A DNA stretch of 64,000 nt from Klebsiella planticola ATCC 33531 (GTDB lineage: Bacteria; Pseudomonadota; Gammaproteobacteria; Enterobacterales; Enterobacteriaceae), in contig NZ_JMPP01000046.1 of NCBI RefSeq assembly GCF_000735435.1, positions 33,949 through 97,948 on the forward strand, given 5' to 3'. A program made the translations under genes and the position numbers. The notes beneath the pieces are model-generated. The model was not told where the DNA came from and did not search any database. It saw only the letters and a program-made list of their open reading frames with translations. Shown piece by piece: positions 25,802 through 35,600 of the stretch (positions are counted from its first letter, which is position 1; every line of letters begins with the position of its first letter).

Positions 25802-28437
25802 TGTTGTTCCTTACACTTTTTACTGTCCGTACAGCTGCGCACGGGGAGCACCGCATTTTGCTCAAACCATGCCTGCAAATTGTCGCCAAAACGTAAACTG
25901 CGCCACAGGTCAAAAATATTCTCTTCATGAGAATAGTTTAAATGCACCGTATTACTCTGCTCCCCGACGCGGCTGGTTCCGCTGATGGTCGCCTTCAGCG
26001 TCAGCATGCCCAGATTATCGAGATCGATGCGTGTCCATGAACGGGAGATCTCCATATAGCGCAGCCAGTTAATCGCCGCACCGGCGGAAATATTGTCGTT
26101 GACCATCGCATCCGCCATATCCTTATCAAGACGTAAGGTCATCGGCCCCGGGTTACCCAGCCAGCCATCTTTAATGATCCATTTGTCATTGTTCAGCCAC
26201 AGCGGCAGCGCGCCGTTGAATGCGCCGGACATGGCAAACTGCTTAATATTTATCGCGCTCACCAGCTCGCTGCTGGAAATTTGCTGCAGACGCAGTAGCG
26301 CCGGGTCATGCTGCGGCATCCGCAGCTGCTGCATGGTCACCTTACCACCGAGAATATCCACGCTGACGTTGCTCAGCTGAAGCGGTTCGCTCTCGCTCCA
26401 CGGCCAGGAGCCCTGCAGATCCGCCGAGAGGTTTTTCGCCGTCACCTGGTTGACGACTTCGCCAATACGCAGCGACACCGGTCGGCGGATTCCCAGCTGC
26501 CAGGTCCCCTGACTAAAGCGGAAAGGCAGAACAAAATCTACGCCATTAATCTGATTGTCAGGCATCCAGGCGCTGCCGCCTTTTAAGACGCCGTGGCCGC
26601 CGGCTTCAAACCCCTGATCTGCCGCCGCGGAGAAGGCGACCTGCGCATACAGCATTCCTTCACGCAGATTCATTTTCCAGTCTGGCGGCACCAGCGGCTG
26701 AAACACGGTTAACGACTGTTTAGGCCACCAGGCCTGGCCCCGCAGACGTTCACCATCCCAACGCCCGGTGACCCGCACGGGACCGATCTTCCTGGCGTGG
26801 AGCGCCCCGCTGAACTGAAACCAGGTGGGATCCCGTCCGTCGATCTTGAACTTTAACGTGGAGGGGGGAAGTTCGCTGCCGCTGCTAAAGCTGGTTTTAC
26901 CCGCATCCAGCGACAGCGCGCCGGTCAGTTTAGGGTGCTGTTCGCCGCGCAGCCAGTGTACCGGTTCGTCCAGGGTTAACCGCGGCGTGCTGACCAGCAT
27001 CGTGCCGTACTGCAGCTTATCGAATCCCGTCGACAGGCTGTTCAGCACAATCGAATTGTCTATCCACGCCCCCGCCCCTTTGACGTCCCACTTCGCCTGC
27101 ATCGGCGTGAAGCGGCCCTCGCCCCAGTAACGCCACTGCCAACGGCCGCTGTCGGGCATAAAGTTGTCGGCCTGACCGTCAAGATGCAGCGAGAAGTCGC
27201 CCATTTGCTGTTCGTGCGCGCGCAAAATAGCCTGCAGACGGCCGTCCACGCCCTGCTGAGTCACCTTCACGCCAGCCAGCGGCAGACGGACTTCATCAAT
27301 ATTGAGCGAGTCAATGACCCGGCCGCGGGAACGCAGCAGCGCGCCGGGATGGAACGTCAGCGCCGGCGCGGTCAGCGGGCCAGTCAGGTTCGCCGGCAGC
27401 ACGGCATAAACGATCAGATCGCCGAGCTTGGCCTCGCCGGTTAACTGCAACGGCATGTCGCTGTTGTCCATGCTCAGTTTGCCAGGACCTATCGTCAGTA
27501 CGGCGTTCCCCTTCCCGCCTTCCCCGTGGGTGAGAACGTTGAGACGACCGCTGACCCGCATCTGCTCGGTGCCCTGTTGCCAGTTGCCAACCGACAAGGC
27601 CACGCGGCCGCTCAGCGGATACCCGGCATACTCGGTACTCCAGCGACCATCGCTGATGGCAATACGCTCCGGGGTGATCTCCCAGGGTAAGTCGAGCATC
27701 GGCTGCACATCGCCGCGCGGCGTCACCAGCAGCTGCCCACGGTTTTTCTGCCACTCCAGCTCCGCATCAACCAGTCCTGCCGTCTGCGGGAACGCGAGCG
27801 TGGCGATCAGATGCCCATCTACCGGCAAACCATCCGGCACCAGCGGCATATGAAATTCGCCCACCAGCTTCACCGGCGCCTGTCCTTCGACCAGTTGCGC
27901 GGAGAAGTCGCTCACCGTCAGCGCCTGCCCGCGCAGGCGCGCCTGCAGCGTCACCTCTTTACCGCTGTAGCCGATATCCTGCTGCTGCGGAGTCAACGAC
28001 ATAACCAGTCGTCCCTGCCACTTTTCCCACGGAGAGAGACGCAGGTTCTCAATCGTCAACCAGCTATAGGGAAGCATGGACTGCCATTCCGCCAGCGTAC
28101 GCGGCGCGCCGGATGCCGGCTCACTTTCCGGCAGCTTGCTCAGGCAGGCGCTGTTGATATCAAGTTCGTCAACCTGCAGCCGCCAGCGGCTGGGATGTGA
28201 GAGTCGGGCATCGGTTATCCTCGCCAGTTCGCAGTCGCCGACCAGATAACGTAAATCGGGTATACGCAGCGCAGAACGCGTCAGGCGCGGACTGTCATGC
28301 AGCGAAATGCGGGTTCCCTCTGGCAGCCAGATCCCTGCCAGCGTAGGTACCCAATGGGTAAGCGTCGACAACAAGGCCAGCGGTAGCAGAATAAGTGCTA
28401 ACAATAGCGCGATGGCGGCTTTATATTTACCCTTCAT
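25798..28437 (-). CDS. ydbH: AsmA-like intermembrane phospholipid transport protein YdbH
   Basis: 879 residues. One N-terminal membrane anchor (AIALLLALILLPLALLSTL, about residues 7-25) is followed by a long periplasmic beta-rich region ending in a DUF2773/YdbH-type C-terminal domain. It belongs with TamB and YhdP to the AsmA-like bridge proteins that move glycerophospholipids between membranes. It is first gene of the minus-strand ydbH-ynbE-ydbL operon. Length agrees with E. coli YdbH. Confidence 0.94.
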   Translation of the reverse strand: MKGKYKAAIALLLALILLPLALLSTLTHWVPTLAGIWLPEGTRISLHDSPRLTRSALRIPDLRYLVGDCELARITDARLSHPSRWRLQVDELDINSACLSKLPESEPASGAPRTLAEWQSMLPYSWLTIENLRLSPWEKWQGRLVMSLTPQQQDIGYSGKEVTLQARLRGQALTVSDFSAQLVEGQAPVKLVGEFHMPLVPDGLPVDGHLIATLAFPQTAGLVDAELEWQKNRGQLLVTPRGDVQPMLDLPWEITPERIAISDGRWSTEYAGYPLSGRVALSVGNWQQGTEQMRVSGRLNVLTHGEGGKGNAVLTIGPGKLSMDNSDMPLQLTGEAKLGDLIVYAVLPANLTGPLTAPALTFHPGALLRSRGRVIDSLNIDEVRLPLAGVKVTQQGVDGRLQAILRAHEQQMGDFSLHLDGQADNFMPDSGRWQWRYWGEGRFTPMQAKWDVKGAGAWIDNSIVLNSLSTGFDKLQYGTMLVSTPRLTLDEPVHWLRGEQHPKLTGALSLDAGKTSFSSGSELPPSTLKFKIDGRDPTWFQFSGALHARKIGPVRVTGRWDGERLRGQAWWPKQSLTVFQPLVPPDWKMNLREGMLYAQVAFSAAADQGFEAGGHGVLKGGSAWMPDNQINGVDFVLPFRFSQGTWQLGIRRPVSLRIGEVVNQVTAKNLSADLQGSWPWSESEPLQLSNVSVDILGGKVTMQQLRMPQHDPALLRLQQISSSELVSAINIKQFAMSGAFNGALPLWLNNDKWIIKDGWLGNPGPMTLRLDKDMADAMVNDNISAGAAINWLRYMEISRSWTRIDLDNLGMLTLKATISGTSRVGEQSNTVHLNYSHEENIFDLWRSLRFGDNLQAWFEQNAVLPVRSCTDSKKCKEQQ

Positions 28438-28843
28438 GGGCAGTTAATATCCTGATTAAACAAAAGTAAAAGCCGAAAGTAGCGCGTATTGTGGCACGTT
28501 CGACCAGTGAGTTAAAGTTTCTGTCCCGCTTAAGAGCCTATCTCAGCAGGACTATTTTGCTTGTCATTTTGCCCCGGGCAGTGCGCGCAACGATTTATCT
28601 TTGAGCGCCCTTCAGAGCGGCCGCAGGGTGAGCGAAGCGAATCAAATTCTCACCGACTCCCTCCACGCTCCGCTTTCTCCGCGCTGTTTCGCGCGCAAAT
28701 TGCCTGTGCCGATAGCCCTGCCGGGATAGATTCTAAGAATAGTTGCTGTGACATCATCGTTATGGTGAATTGTTGCCATTCGCTTATTTAACCGCCATTT
28801 AGCCAGCGCCTGTCACACTCGCGGGAATCGTTCAAATAAGTGG
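28438..28843. other. intergenic region between ydbH and DedA-like gene
   Basis: About 400 bp. It includes the divergent promoters and a GC-rich block at 28560-28700 with the words GGGCAGTGCGC and CACGCTCCG. A similar but diverged block occurs near 32256-32300 upstream of nifJ. No coding region is supported. Confidence 0.4.
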
Positions 28844-29353
28844 GTGGATCCCGTGGAGTTTTTTGTTTCGCTAATTGAGTATGCGCAGCGCCACTATTCA
28901 TTCCTGCTGCTGCTGGTCTTTCTGCTGACGTTCAGCAAATCCTGTGCCCTGATTTCTCTGCTGGTGCCGGGCACCTCCGGGCTGCTGCTGCTCGGCCCGC
29001 TCGCCTCCGGCAGCCTGAATCACTTCTTATTTATGTGGCTCAGCGCCAGTCTGGGGGCAATCGGCGGATTCTGGATCTCCTGGTGGCTGGGACGGCGGCA
29101 TCAGCATCGTCTGCTGCGGCTGCGTTGGCTGCGCGGCGATCGGCTGGCCCGTAGCCTGACCTTTCTCCATCGCCACGGCGAATGGGCGGTGTTTTTCGGC
29201 CGTTTTCTCTCTCCGCTTCGCGCCACCCTGCCGCTGGCCAGCGGCGTCAGCGGCACTCCGTTCTGGCGTTTTCAACTGGCCAATGTCAGCTCGGGACTTC
29301 TCTGGCCGCTGCTCCTGCTGGCTCCCGGTGCCTTCAGCTTCAGTTTTTGGTAA
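28844..29353 (+). CDS. DedA/VTT-family membrane protein
   Basis: 169 residues with several hydrophobic segments. The DedA pattern is visible: FSKSCALISLLVPGTSGLLL near residue 30, then GGFWISWWLGRR, and the Arg-rich FFGRFLSPLRATLPLASGVS, which matches the family FxRFxPxxR motif. Members move undecaprenyl-phosphate or lipids across the membrane and affect envelope stress. The start is a GTG (28844), with another GTG three codons on; neither has a strong ribosome site. It stands alone, divergent from ydbH, before ldhA. Confidence 0.85.
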   Translation: MDPVEFFVSLIEYAQRHYSFLLLLVFLLTFSKSCALISLLVPGTSGLLLLGPLASGSLNHFLFMWLSASLGAIGGFWISWWLGRRHQHRLLRLRWLRGDRLARSLTFLHRHGEWAVFFGRFLSPLRATLPLASGVSGTPFWRFQLANVSSGLLWPLLLLAPGAFSFSFW

Positions 29354-29499
29354 AATACATTGTGTTTTAAAGAGATACCTCAACTCAGTGATATGCTCTA
29401 GAATTAATATTATATCCGCCAGGCTAAACTAATTTTTAATATTTGTACGATTATTTTAAATATGCTACCGTGACGGTATAATCACTGGAGAAAAGTCTT

Positions 29500-30489
29500 A
29501 TGAAAATCGCTGTGTATAGTACGAAGCAGTACGATAAAAAGTACCTTCAGCATGTTAATGATACATATGGCTTTGAACTCGAATTTTTCGACTTCCTGTT
29601 AACCGAAAAAACCGCGAAAACGGCCAACGGCTGTGAAGCCGTGTGCATATTTGTCAACGATGACGGCAGCCGTCCGGTGCTGGAAGAACTGAAAGCATAC
29701 GGGGTGAAGTACATCGCCCTGCGCTGCGCCGGGTTTAACAACGTCGATCTGGATGCGGCAAAAGAGCTGGGTCTGCGCGTTGTCCGCGTTCCCGCCTATT
29801 CGCCGGAAGCCGTGGCTGAACATGCCGTCGGCATGATGATGTCGTTGAACCGCCGCATCCACCGCGCTTACCAGCGTACCCGCGATGCTAACTTCTCGCT
29901 GGAAGGCTTAACCGGCTTTACCATGCACGGTAAAACCGCCGGGGTGATCGGGACCGGCAAAATCGGCGTCGCCACGCTGCGTATTCTGAAAGGGTTTGGC
30001 ATGCGCCTGCTGGCGTTCGATCCCTATCCAAGCGCCGCAGCGCTGGATCTCGGCGTCGAGTATGTTGATTTGCCGACGCTGTATGCACAGTCCGATGTGA
30101 TCTCCCTGCACTGTCCGCTGACGGAAGAGAACTACCATCTGCTGAATCATGCGGCGTTTGAGCAAATGAAAGACGGCGTGATGGTGATCAACACCAGCCG
30201 CGGGGCGCTGATTGATTCTCAGGCGGCGATCGATGCGCTGAAACACCAGAAAATCGGGGCGCTGGGCATGGACGTGTACGAGAACGAACGCGACCTGTTC
30301 TTCGAAGATAAGTCCAATGACGTGATTCAGGATGACGTCTTCCGTCGCCTGTCTGCCTGTCATAACGTGTTGTTCACCGGGCATCAGGCTTTCCTGACCG
30401 CCGAAGCGCTGATCAGCATTTCACAAACGACCCTGGATAACCTGCGCCAGGTCGATGCTGGCGAAACCTGCCCGAACGCGCTGGTCTGA
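29500..30489 (+). CDS. ldhA: fermentative D-lactate dehydrogenase
   Basis: Reduces pyruvate to D-lactate with NADH in anaerobic or acidic growth. The 329-residue protein is an NAD-dependent 2-hydroxyacid dehydrogenase. The nucleotide fold is GVIGTGKIGVATLRIL (about 151-166). Catalytic residues are Arg in NTSRGALID, Glu in VYENERDLFF and His in LFTGHQAFLT (H296). A good -10 element TATAAT stands about 25 bp before the ATG. Confidence 0.97.
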   Translation: MKIAVYSTKQYDKKYLQHVNDTYGFELEFFDFLLTEKTAKTANGCEAVCIFVNDDGSRPVLEELKAYGVKYIALRCAGFNNVDLDAAKELGLRVVRVPAYSPEAVAEHAVGMMMSLNRRIHRAYQRTRDANFSLEGLTGFTMHGKTAGVIGTGKIGVATLRILKGFGMRLLAFDPYPSAAALDLGVEYVDLPTLYAQSDVISLHCPLTEENYHLLNHAAFEQMKDGVMVINTSRGALIDSQAAIDALKHQKIGALGMDVYENERDLFFEDKSNDVIQDDVFRRLSACHNVLFTGHQAFLTAEALISISQTTLDNLRQVDAGETCPNALV

Positions 30490-30505
30490 AAGTCCTTTCC
30501 CTTTT

Positions 30506-30529
30506 GTGCCCTCCTTGCGCGGGGGGCAC
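30506..30529 (+). terminator. possible terminator after ldhA
   Basis: GTGCCCTCC (30506-30514) can pair with GGGGGGCAC (30521-30529), with two G-U pairs, 17 bp after the ldhA stop. The following T-run is weak, so this is tentative. Confidence 0.4.
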
Positions 30530-30614
30530 ATTCAGATAACCCCCACAGAAATTGCCTGCAGTAAAGTTAAACTGTGCGTATTTAACAGATGTGATAAATG
30601 TTTTTGGAGGAAAA

Positions 30615-31037
30615 ATGAACAAGTTTGCTGCACTGCTGGCGGCAGGAATGCTGTTATCCGGCTGTGTCTACAACAGCAAAGTTTCCACCGGCGCGGAGCA
30701 ACTTCAGCACCATCGTTTCGTCCTGACCAGCGTGAATGGCCAGGCGCTGGCGGCAGGAGCCAAACCACTGGAGCTGAGTTTTGGCGAAGAGATGTATGTT
30801 TCAGGAAATATGTGCAACCGCTTTAGCGGTAAAGGCAAAATCAGCGGCGGCGAGCTGAAGGTCAAAACGCTGGCGATGACCCGTATGCTGTGCACCGATC
30901 CTCAGCTGAATACGCTGGATAATACGCTGAGCAACATGCTGCGTGATGGCGCACAGGTTGACCTGACGGAAAATCAGCTGACGCTGGCCACGGCCGATCA
31001 GACCCTGGTCTATAAACTCGCCGACCTGGTCAACTAG
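30615..31037 (+). CDS. hslJ: heat-inducible lipoprotein HslJ (META domain)
   Basis: 140 residues with lipobox LLSGC after MNKFAALLAAGM; the start ATG at 30615 follows TGGAGGAAAA. The META domain (HHRFVLTSVNGQAL, GNMCNRFSGKGKIS, TRMLCTDPQLN) contains the paired cysteines of the family. HslJ is heat-shock induced and linked to novobiocin resistance in E. coli. It overlaps the stop of the convergent ydbJ-like gene by 4 bp. Confidence 0.94.
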   Translation: MNKFAALLAAGMLLSGCVYNSKVSTGAEQLQHHRFVLTSVNGQALAAGAKPLELSFGEEMYVSGNMCNRFSGKGKISGGELKVKTLAMTRMLCTDPQLNTLDNTLSNMLRDGAQVDLTENQLTLATADQTLVYKLADLVN

Positions 31038-31300
31038 TAGTTACCGCAGCTTCCGCCCGCTAACGCCTGCTCGCTGCAGCGCTTGCCGTTAGGTAACGCG
31101 CACATGCCGATCGCCGAACCATCAAGCTGTCGTGCCACGGACAATGAGCCACCGATCATCGCGCAGTTCGCCTGCCCTGAGCTGCTCATCGCGGCACGCA
31201 TTCCCGGCGACACGTGTGCCGCTGTCGCCTGTTGAACAGGTTCGCTACTACAGGCCGACAATAATAACGCGGCACACCCTACTAAAAACGCTGCTCGCAT
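31034..31300 (-). CDS. ydbJ: DUF333 lipoprotein YdbJ
   Basis: 88-residue lipoprotein. The signal MRAAFLVGCAALLLSAC gives a lipobox LLSAC, and the mature part ends with the DUF333 motif (ANCAMIGGSLSVARQLDGS, MCALPNGKRCSE). It is almost identical to E. coli YdbJ. The start is the ATG at 31298-31300; a longer frame upstream lacks support. It is convergent with hslJ. Function unknown. Confidence 0.93.
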   Translation of the reverse strand: MRAAFLVGCAALLLSACSSEPVQQATAAHVSPGMRAAMSSSGQANCAMIGGSLSVARQLDGSAIGMCALPNGKRCSEQALAGGSCGNY

Positions 31301-32671
31301 CGTCTCTCCCCTCAGAAACTTCCCAAAATAAACAAACCCCAGAATAATAGGCAGCGCAGCGCCTGACGTCGAGAGGCGAAAACCGTATTTATGCGCTCCA
31401 TTAACATTTCTTAGCAAATTTTCCGCCGATCGTTATCCTGGCAGGGAAAATGATGGACATTCAGCGGGCCATCCATACCCGCGACGAGCGCCGTTGGCCG
31501 CTATGGCGGATTGTCACTTTCGCCGTCACAGGGTTGTACGTCTGATGAGGGAAGAGCATCTGCTAATACGCCCGTCGCTCTCACGACCAGGCTGATACCA
31601 TCCATAACGTTAAAACCCCGCCTGGTGGCAGGGTTGTAATGGCATCCATTTTCCCGGCACTTATCTCCGGAGCGCGGGTCTGCGATGAAGGTTATCCCGA
31701 TCGGCTATTTGTCCACCCGCCGACGCCGTCATAGTGTTAAGGCTATTAACAGATCGCAATCCCGCGATCGGGTAACCTTTTTTCATTTAAAATCCGGCGT
31801 TTTTAGATATACCTTAAAGTCTATTTTCAGCCATCAAAGGGAACGTATAATTTAAGTTCCGGGGGAGACTGCCTCCTTAATTTTCATACAGGAGGCAGGA
31901 ACCTAATCAAATATCACTCACAGCTCAGGGGGGAGTTTTTACCGCACAACGTTAAGCCCGCTTTTTTCCACTCTTTTTTACGGCAACGGCTGTCTTTATG
32001 CTCTGACCAAATTTGATCAAACCGATCTTTTTGCAGGTCCTGTGATTCAGGCGTCCGTGACCATCGCTTTGTACAAAGGGCTTTTCGGGTAGATTTTTGC
32101 ATAAAAACTCTCCAGGTTGACTTTTGCTAACCATTCCGTAGTTAATCCAGCAAGCTGAGCTGATATTAGCATCATCAGAAGAGAGTTTATTTCAACCTTT
32201 GTTTATCTTTGTAAAGGCAGAATATTAAAATCATATTTACCATTTCAGACCTGGGCAGTGCGCACAATCCTCGCGCACAACCTGTACGCTCCGGTTATTC
32301 CGCGCGGTCCGTGTCCAGACTGGCTGGACTAATTTACCCCAACCTGAACAGACTCTAACCCGTTCAGAGATCTCAAAAACAGAATGACCGTTCTCATCTG
32401 CGATACCTTCAGCAGATGGGCTGTCACCGCGGGGAGCCTGACCGTTACGACGCCTCCCTGTTCGCATATAAATTTATAATAATCAGTAAGATAAATGCTC
32501 TACCGTCGGTAAAATCTGCCTCTCGGGGGAGAATTCGTGGATCAATTTGTGCACTCGAAAGCCTCACAACTTCAAGGGTATAGATAATGCCCTTATACTA
32601 GCCACTATAATTACAGGACCTGTAGCCGTTTGTCGGGTCTCTTCTTTTGCGCAATGTTAGGGTGTCTTCTT
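31301..32671. other. 1.37-kb region upstream of nifJ
   Basis: No large gene. A 31-codon frame lies at 31450-31545 (MMDIQRAIHTRDERRW) with CAGGGA before the ATG; its stop overlaps a second tiny frame. A structured stretch ending in a T-run is at 31690-31783 (listed separately). The segment 32250-32470 looks like decayed coding DNA on the minus strand, without an identifiable source. The nifJ promoter should be near 32570-32640. Confidence 0.45.
31690..31783 (+). terminator. long-range hairpin or attenuator-like structure ending in a T-run
   Basis: GGTTATCCCGATCG (31690-31703) can pair with CGATCGGGTAACC (31765-31777), 13 pairs with one bulge. A competing short hairpin GATCGC/GCGATC (31752-31757 with 31764-31769) uses part of the same right arm. 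Six T follow at 31778-31783. Two exclusive structures before a T-run resemble an attenuator or the 3' end of a small RNA, but the next gene, nifJ, starts almost 900 bp later. Confidence 0.4.
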
Positions 32672-35600
32672 ATGATTACTATCGACGGTAATGGCGCGGC
32701 CGCTTCAGTCGCGTTTCGCACCAGTGAGGTTATCGCCATCTACCCGATTACGCCCAGTTCAACGATGGCGGAACAGGCGGATGCCTGGGCGGGTAACGGG
32801 CTAAAAAACGTGTGGGGGGACGTGCCTCGCGTCGTCGAAATGCAGTCGGAAGCCGGGGCCATCGGTGCCGTACACGGCGCGCTGCAAACCGGGGCGCTCT
32901 CGACCTCCTTTACCTCATCGCAGGGGTTGCTGCTGATGATCCCCACGCTGTACAAACTCGCCGGTCAGCTGATGCCGTTTGTCCTGCACGTTGCCGCTCG
33001 TACCGTCGCTACCCACGCGCTCTCGATCTTCGGCGACCATTCCGACGTCATGGCCGTGCGCCAGACCGGTTGCGCCATGCTGTGCGCCAGCAGCGTCCAG
33101 GAAGCCCAGGACTTTGCGCTGATTTCCCATATCGCCACGCTTAAGAGCCGGGTGCCGTTTATTCATTTCTTCGACGGTTTTCGGACTTCGCATGAAATCA
33201 ATAAAATCACCCCGCTTGCGGACGACACCATTCGCAGCCTGCTGCCTCAGGACGAGATTGACGCGCACCGTCTACGCGCGCTGAATCCGGAACATCCGGT
33301 GATCCGCGGTACTTCGGCGAACCCGGATACTTATTTCCAGTCCCGCGAAGCCACGAACCCCTGGTACGACGCGGTTTATGACCACGTTGAAACGGCGATG
33401 AACGATTTCGCCGTCGCGACCGGGCGTCAGTATAAACCGTTCGAGTTTTATGGCCATCCGCAGGCAGAACGGGTGATTGTGATTATGGGCTCGGCGATCG
33501 GCACCTGTGAAGAAGTCGTGGACGAGCTGCTGAGCCGTGGCGAAAAAGTCGGTGTCCTGAAAGTTCGCCTCTATCGTCCCTTCTCGGCCGCCCATCTGCT
33601 GGAGGCGCTGCCGGAAAGCGCCCGCGCTATCGCCGTTCTCGACCGCACCAAAGAACCGGGCGCCCATGCCGAGCCGCTGTACCTCGATATCATGACCGCG
33701 CTGGCGGAAGCCTTTAACCGCGGCGAGCGTGAAACCCTGCCCCGCACCATCGGCGGTCGCTACGGCCTTTCATCCAAGGAGTTCGGCCCGGAGTGCGTGC
33801 TGGCTATCTTCAATGAATTACGCGAAGCCCGGCCCAAACCGCGATTCACCGTCGGCATTTATGATGATGTAACCAATCTCTCCCTGCCTCTGGGGGAGAA
33901 CACCCTGCCATCAGAAGCCAAACTGGAGGCGCTGTTCTACGGCCTCGGCAGCGATGGCAGCGTCTCGGCGACGAAAAACAATATCAAAATTATCGGCAAC
34001 TCCACGCCGTGGTTCTCGCAGGGTTATTTTGTCTATGACTCGAAAAAAGCCGGCGGGTTGACCGTTTCGCATTTACGAGTCAGTGAAAAACCGATTCGCT
34101 CCTCCTATTTGATCTCACAGGCCGATTTTGTTGGCTGCCATCAGCTACAGTTTATCGACAAATATCAAATGGTTGAGCGGTTAAAACCCGGCGGAATCTT
34201 CTTGCTCAATACGCCTTATGGCGTCGATGAAGTGTGGTCGCGCCTGCCGCAGGAAGTGCAGGCGACGCTGAACCAGAAAAAAGCGCGCTTTTATATTGTC
34301 AACGCCGCGAAGATCGCCCGCGAGTGCAGCCTTGGCGCCCGTATCAACACCGTCATGCAGATGGCATTCTTCCATTTAACACAAATTCTGCCGGGCGACA
34401 GCGCGCTGGCCGAACTGCAGGGCGCCATTGCTAAAAGCTACAGCAGCAAAGGTCAGGACCTGGTTGAACGCAACTGGCAGGCGCTGGCGCTGGCGCGCGA
34501 ATCGTTGGCCGAAGTGCCGCTGCGCCCGGTTGATGCCTCCAGCCCGAACCGCCCGCCGGTGGTCTCCGACGCCGCGCCGGATTTTGTTAAAACCGTCACC
34601 GCCGCCATGCTGGCCGGGCTCGGCGATGCGCTACCGGTCTCCGCTCTGCCGCCGGATGGCACCTGGCCAATGGGCACCACCCGTTGGGAAAAACGCAATA
34701 TCGCCGAAGAGATCCCCATCTGGAAGGAGGAGCTGTGCACCCAGTGTAACCACTGCGTGGCCGCCTGCCCGCATTCAGCGATTCGCGCCAAAGTGGTCCC
34801 TCCGCAGGCAATGGACGCGGCACCGGCCAGCCTGCACTCCCTGGATGTGAAATCGCGCGATATGCGCGGGCAGAAATATGTACTGCAGGTGGCGCCGGAA
34901 GATTGCACCGGCTGTAACCTGTGCGTGGAAGTGTGTCCGGCAAAAGACCGGCAGAATCCTGAAATCAAGGCCATCAACATGATGTCGCGCCTTGAACATG
35001 TGGAAGAAGAGAAAGTGAACTACGACTTCTTCCTCAACCTGCCGGAAATCGACCGCAGCACTCTGGAACGTATTGATATCCGCACCTCGCAGCTGATCAG
35101 CCCGCTGTTTGAATATTCCGGCGCCTGCTCAGGCTGCGGCGAAACGCCGTATATCAAACTGCTGACCCAGCTGTACGGGGATCGGATGCTGATCGCTAAC
35201 GCCACCGGCTGCTCGTCGATTTACGGCGGTAATCTGCCATCCACTCCGTATACCACCGACGCCAACGGCCGCGGCCCGGCGTGGGCAAACTCGCTGTTCG
35301 AAGACAACGCCGAATTTGGCCTCGGCTTCCGCTTAACCGTCGACCAGCACCGTCAGCGCGTAATGCGCCTGCTGTCAACGTTTGCCGACAAACTGCCAGC
35401 AGCGTTGTACGACGCGCTGCAGGCCGACGCCACGCCGGAGGTGCGGCGTGAACAGGTAGCTGAGCTACGCCAGGTTCTGGCTAATGAAGCAGGCGCGAAG
35501 GAGCTCTTAACCGATGCCGATGCGCTGGTTGAGAAATCCATCTGGCTTATCGGCGGCGATGGCTGGGCCTATGACATTGGCTTTGGCGGTCTCGACCACG

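Noticed and set aside
28561..28791. GC-rich block similar to one near 32260, considered as a dispersed repeat
   Set aside because: Only short words are shared (about 11 bases); the similarity is too weak to call a repeat by eye.
32237..32467. Possible transposase remnant upstream of nifJ
   Set aside because: The translation has no transposase motif I can name, and no inverted ends or target duplication are visible.
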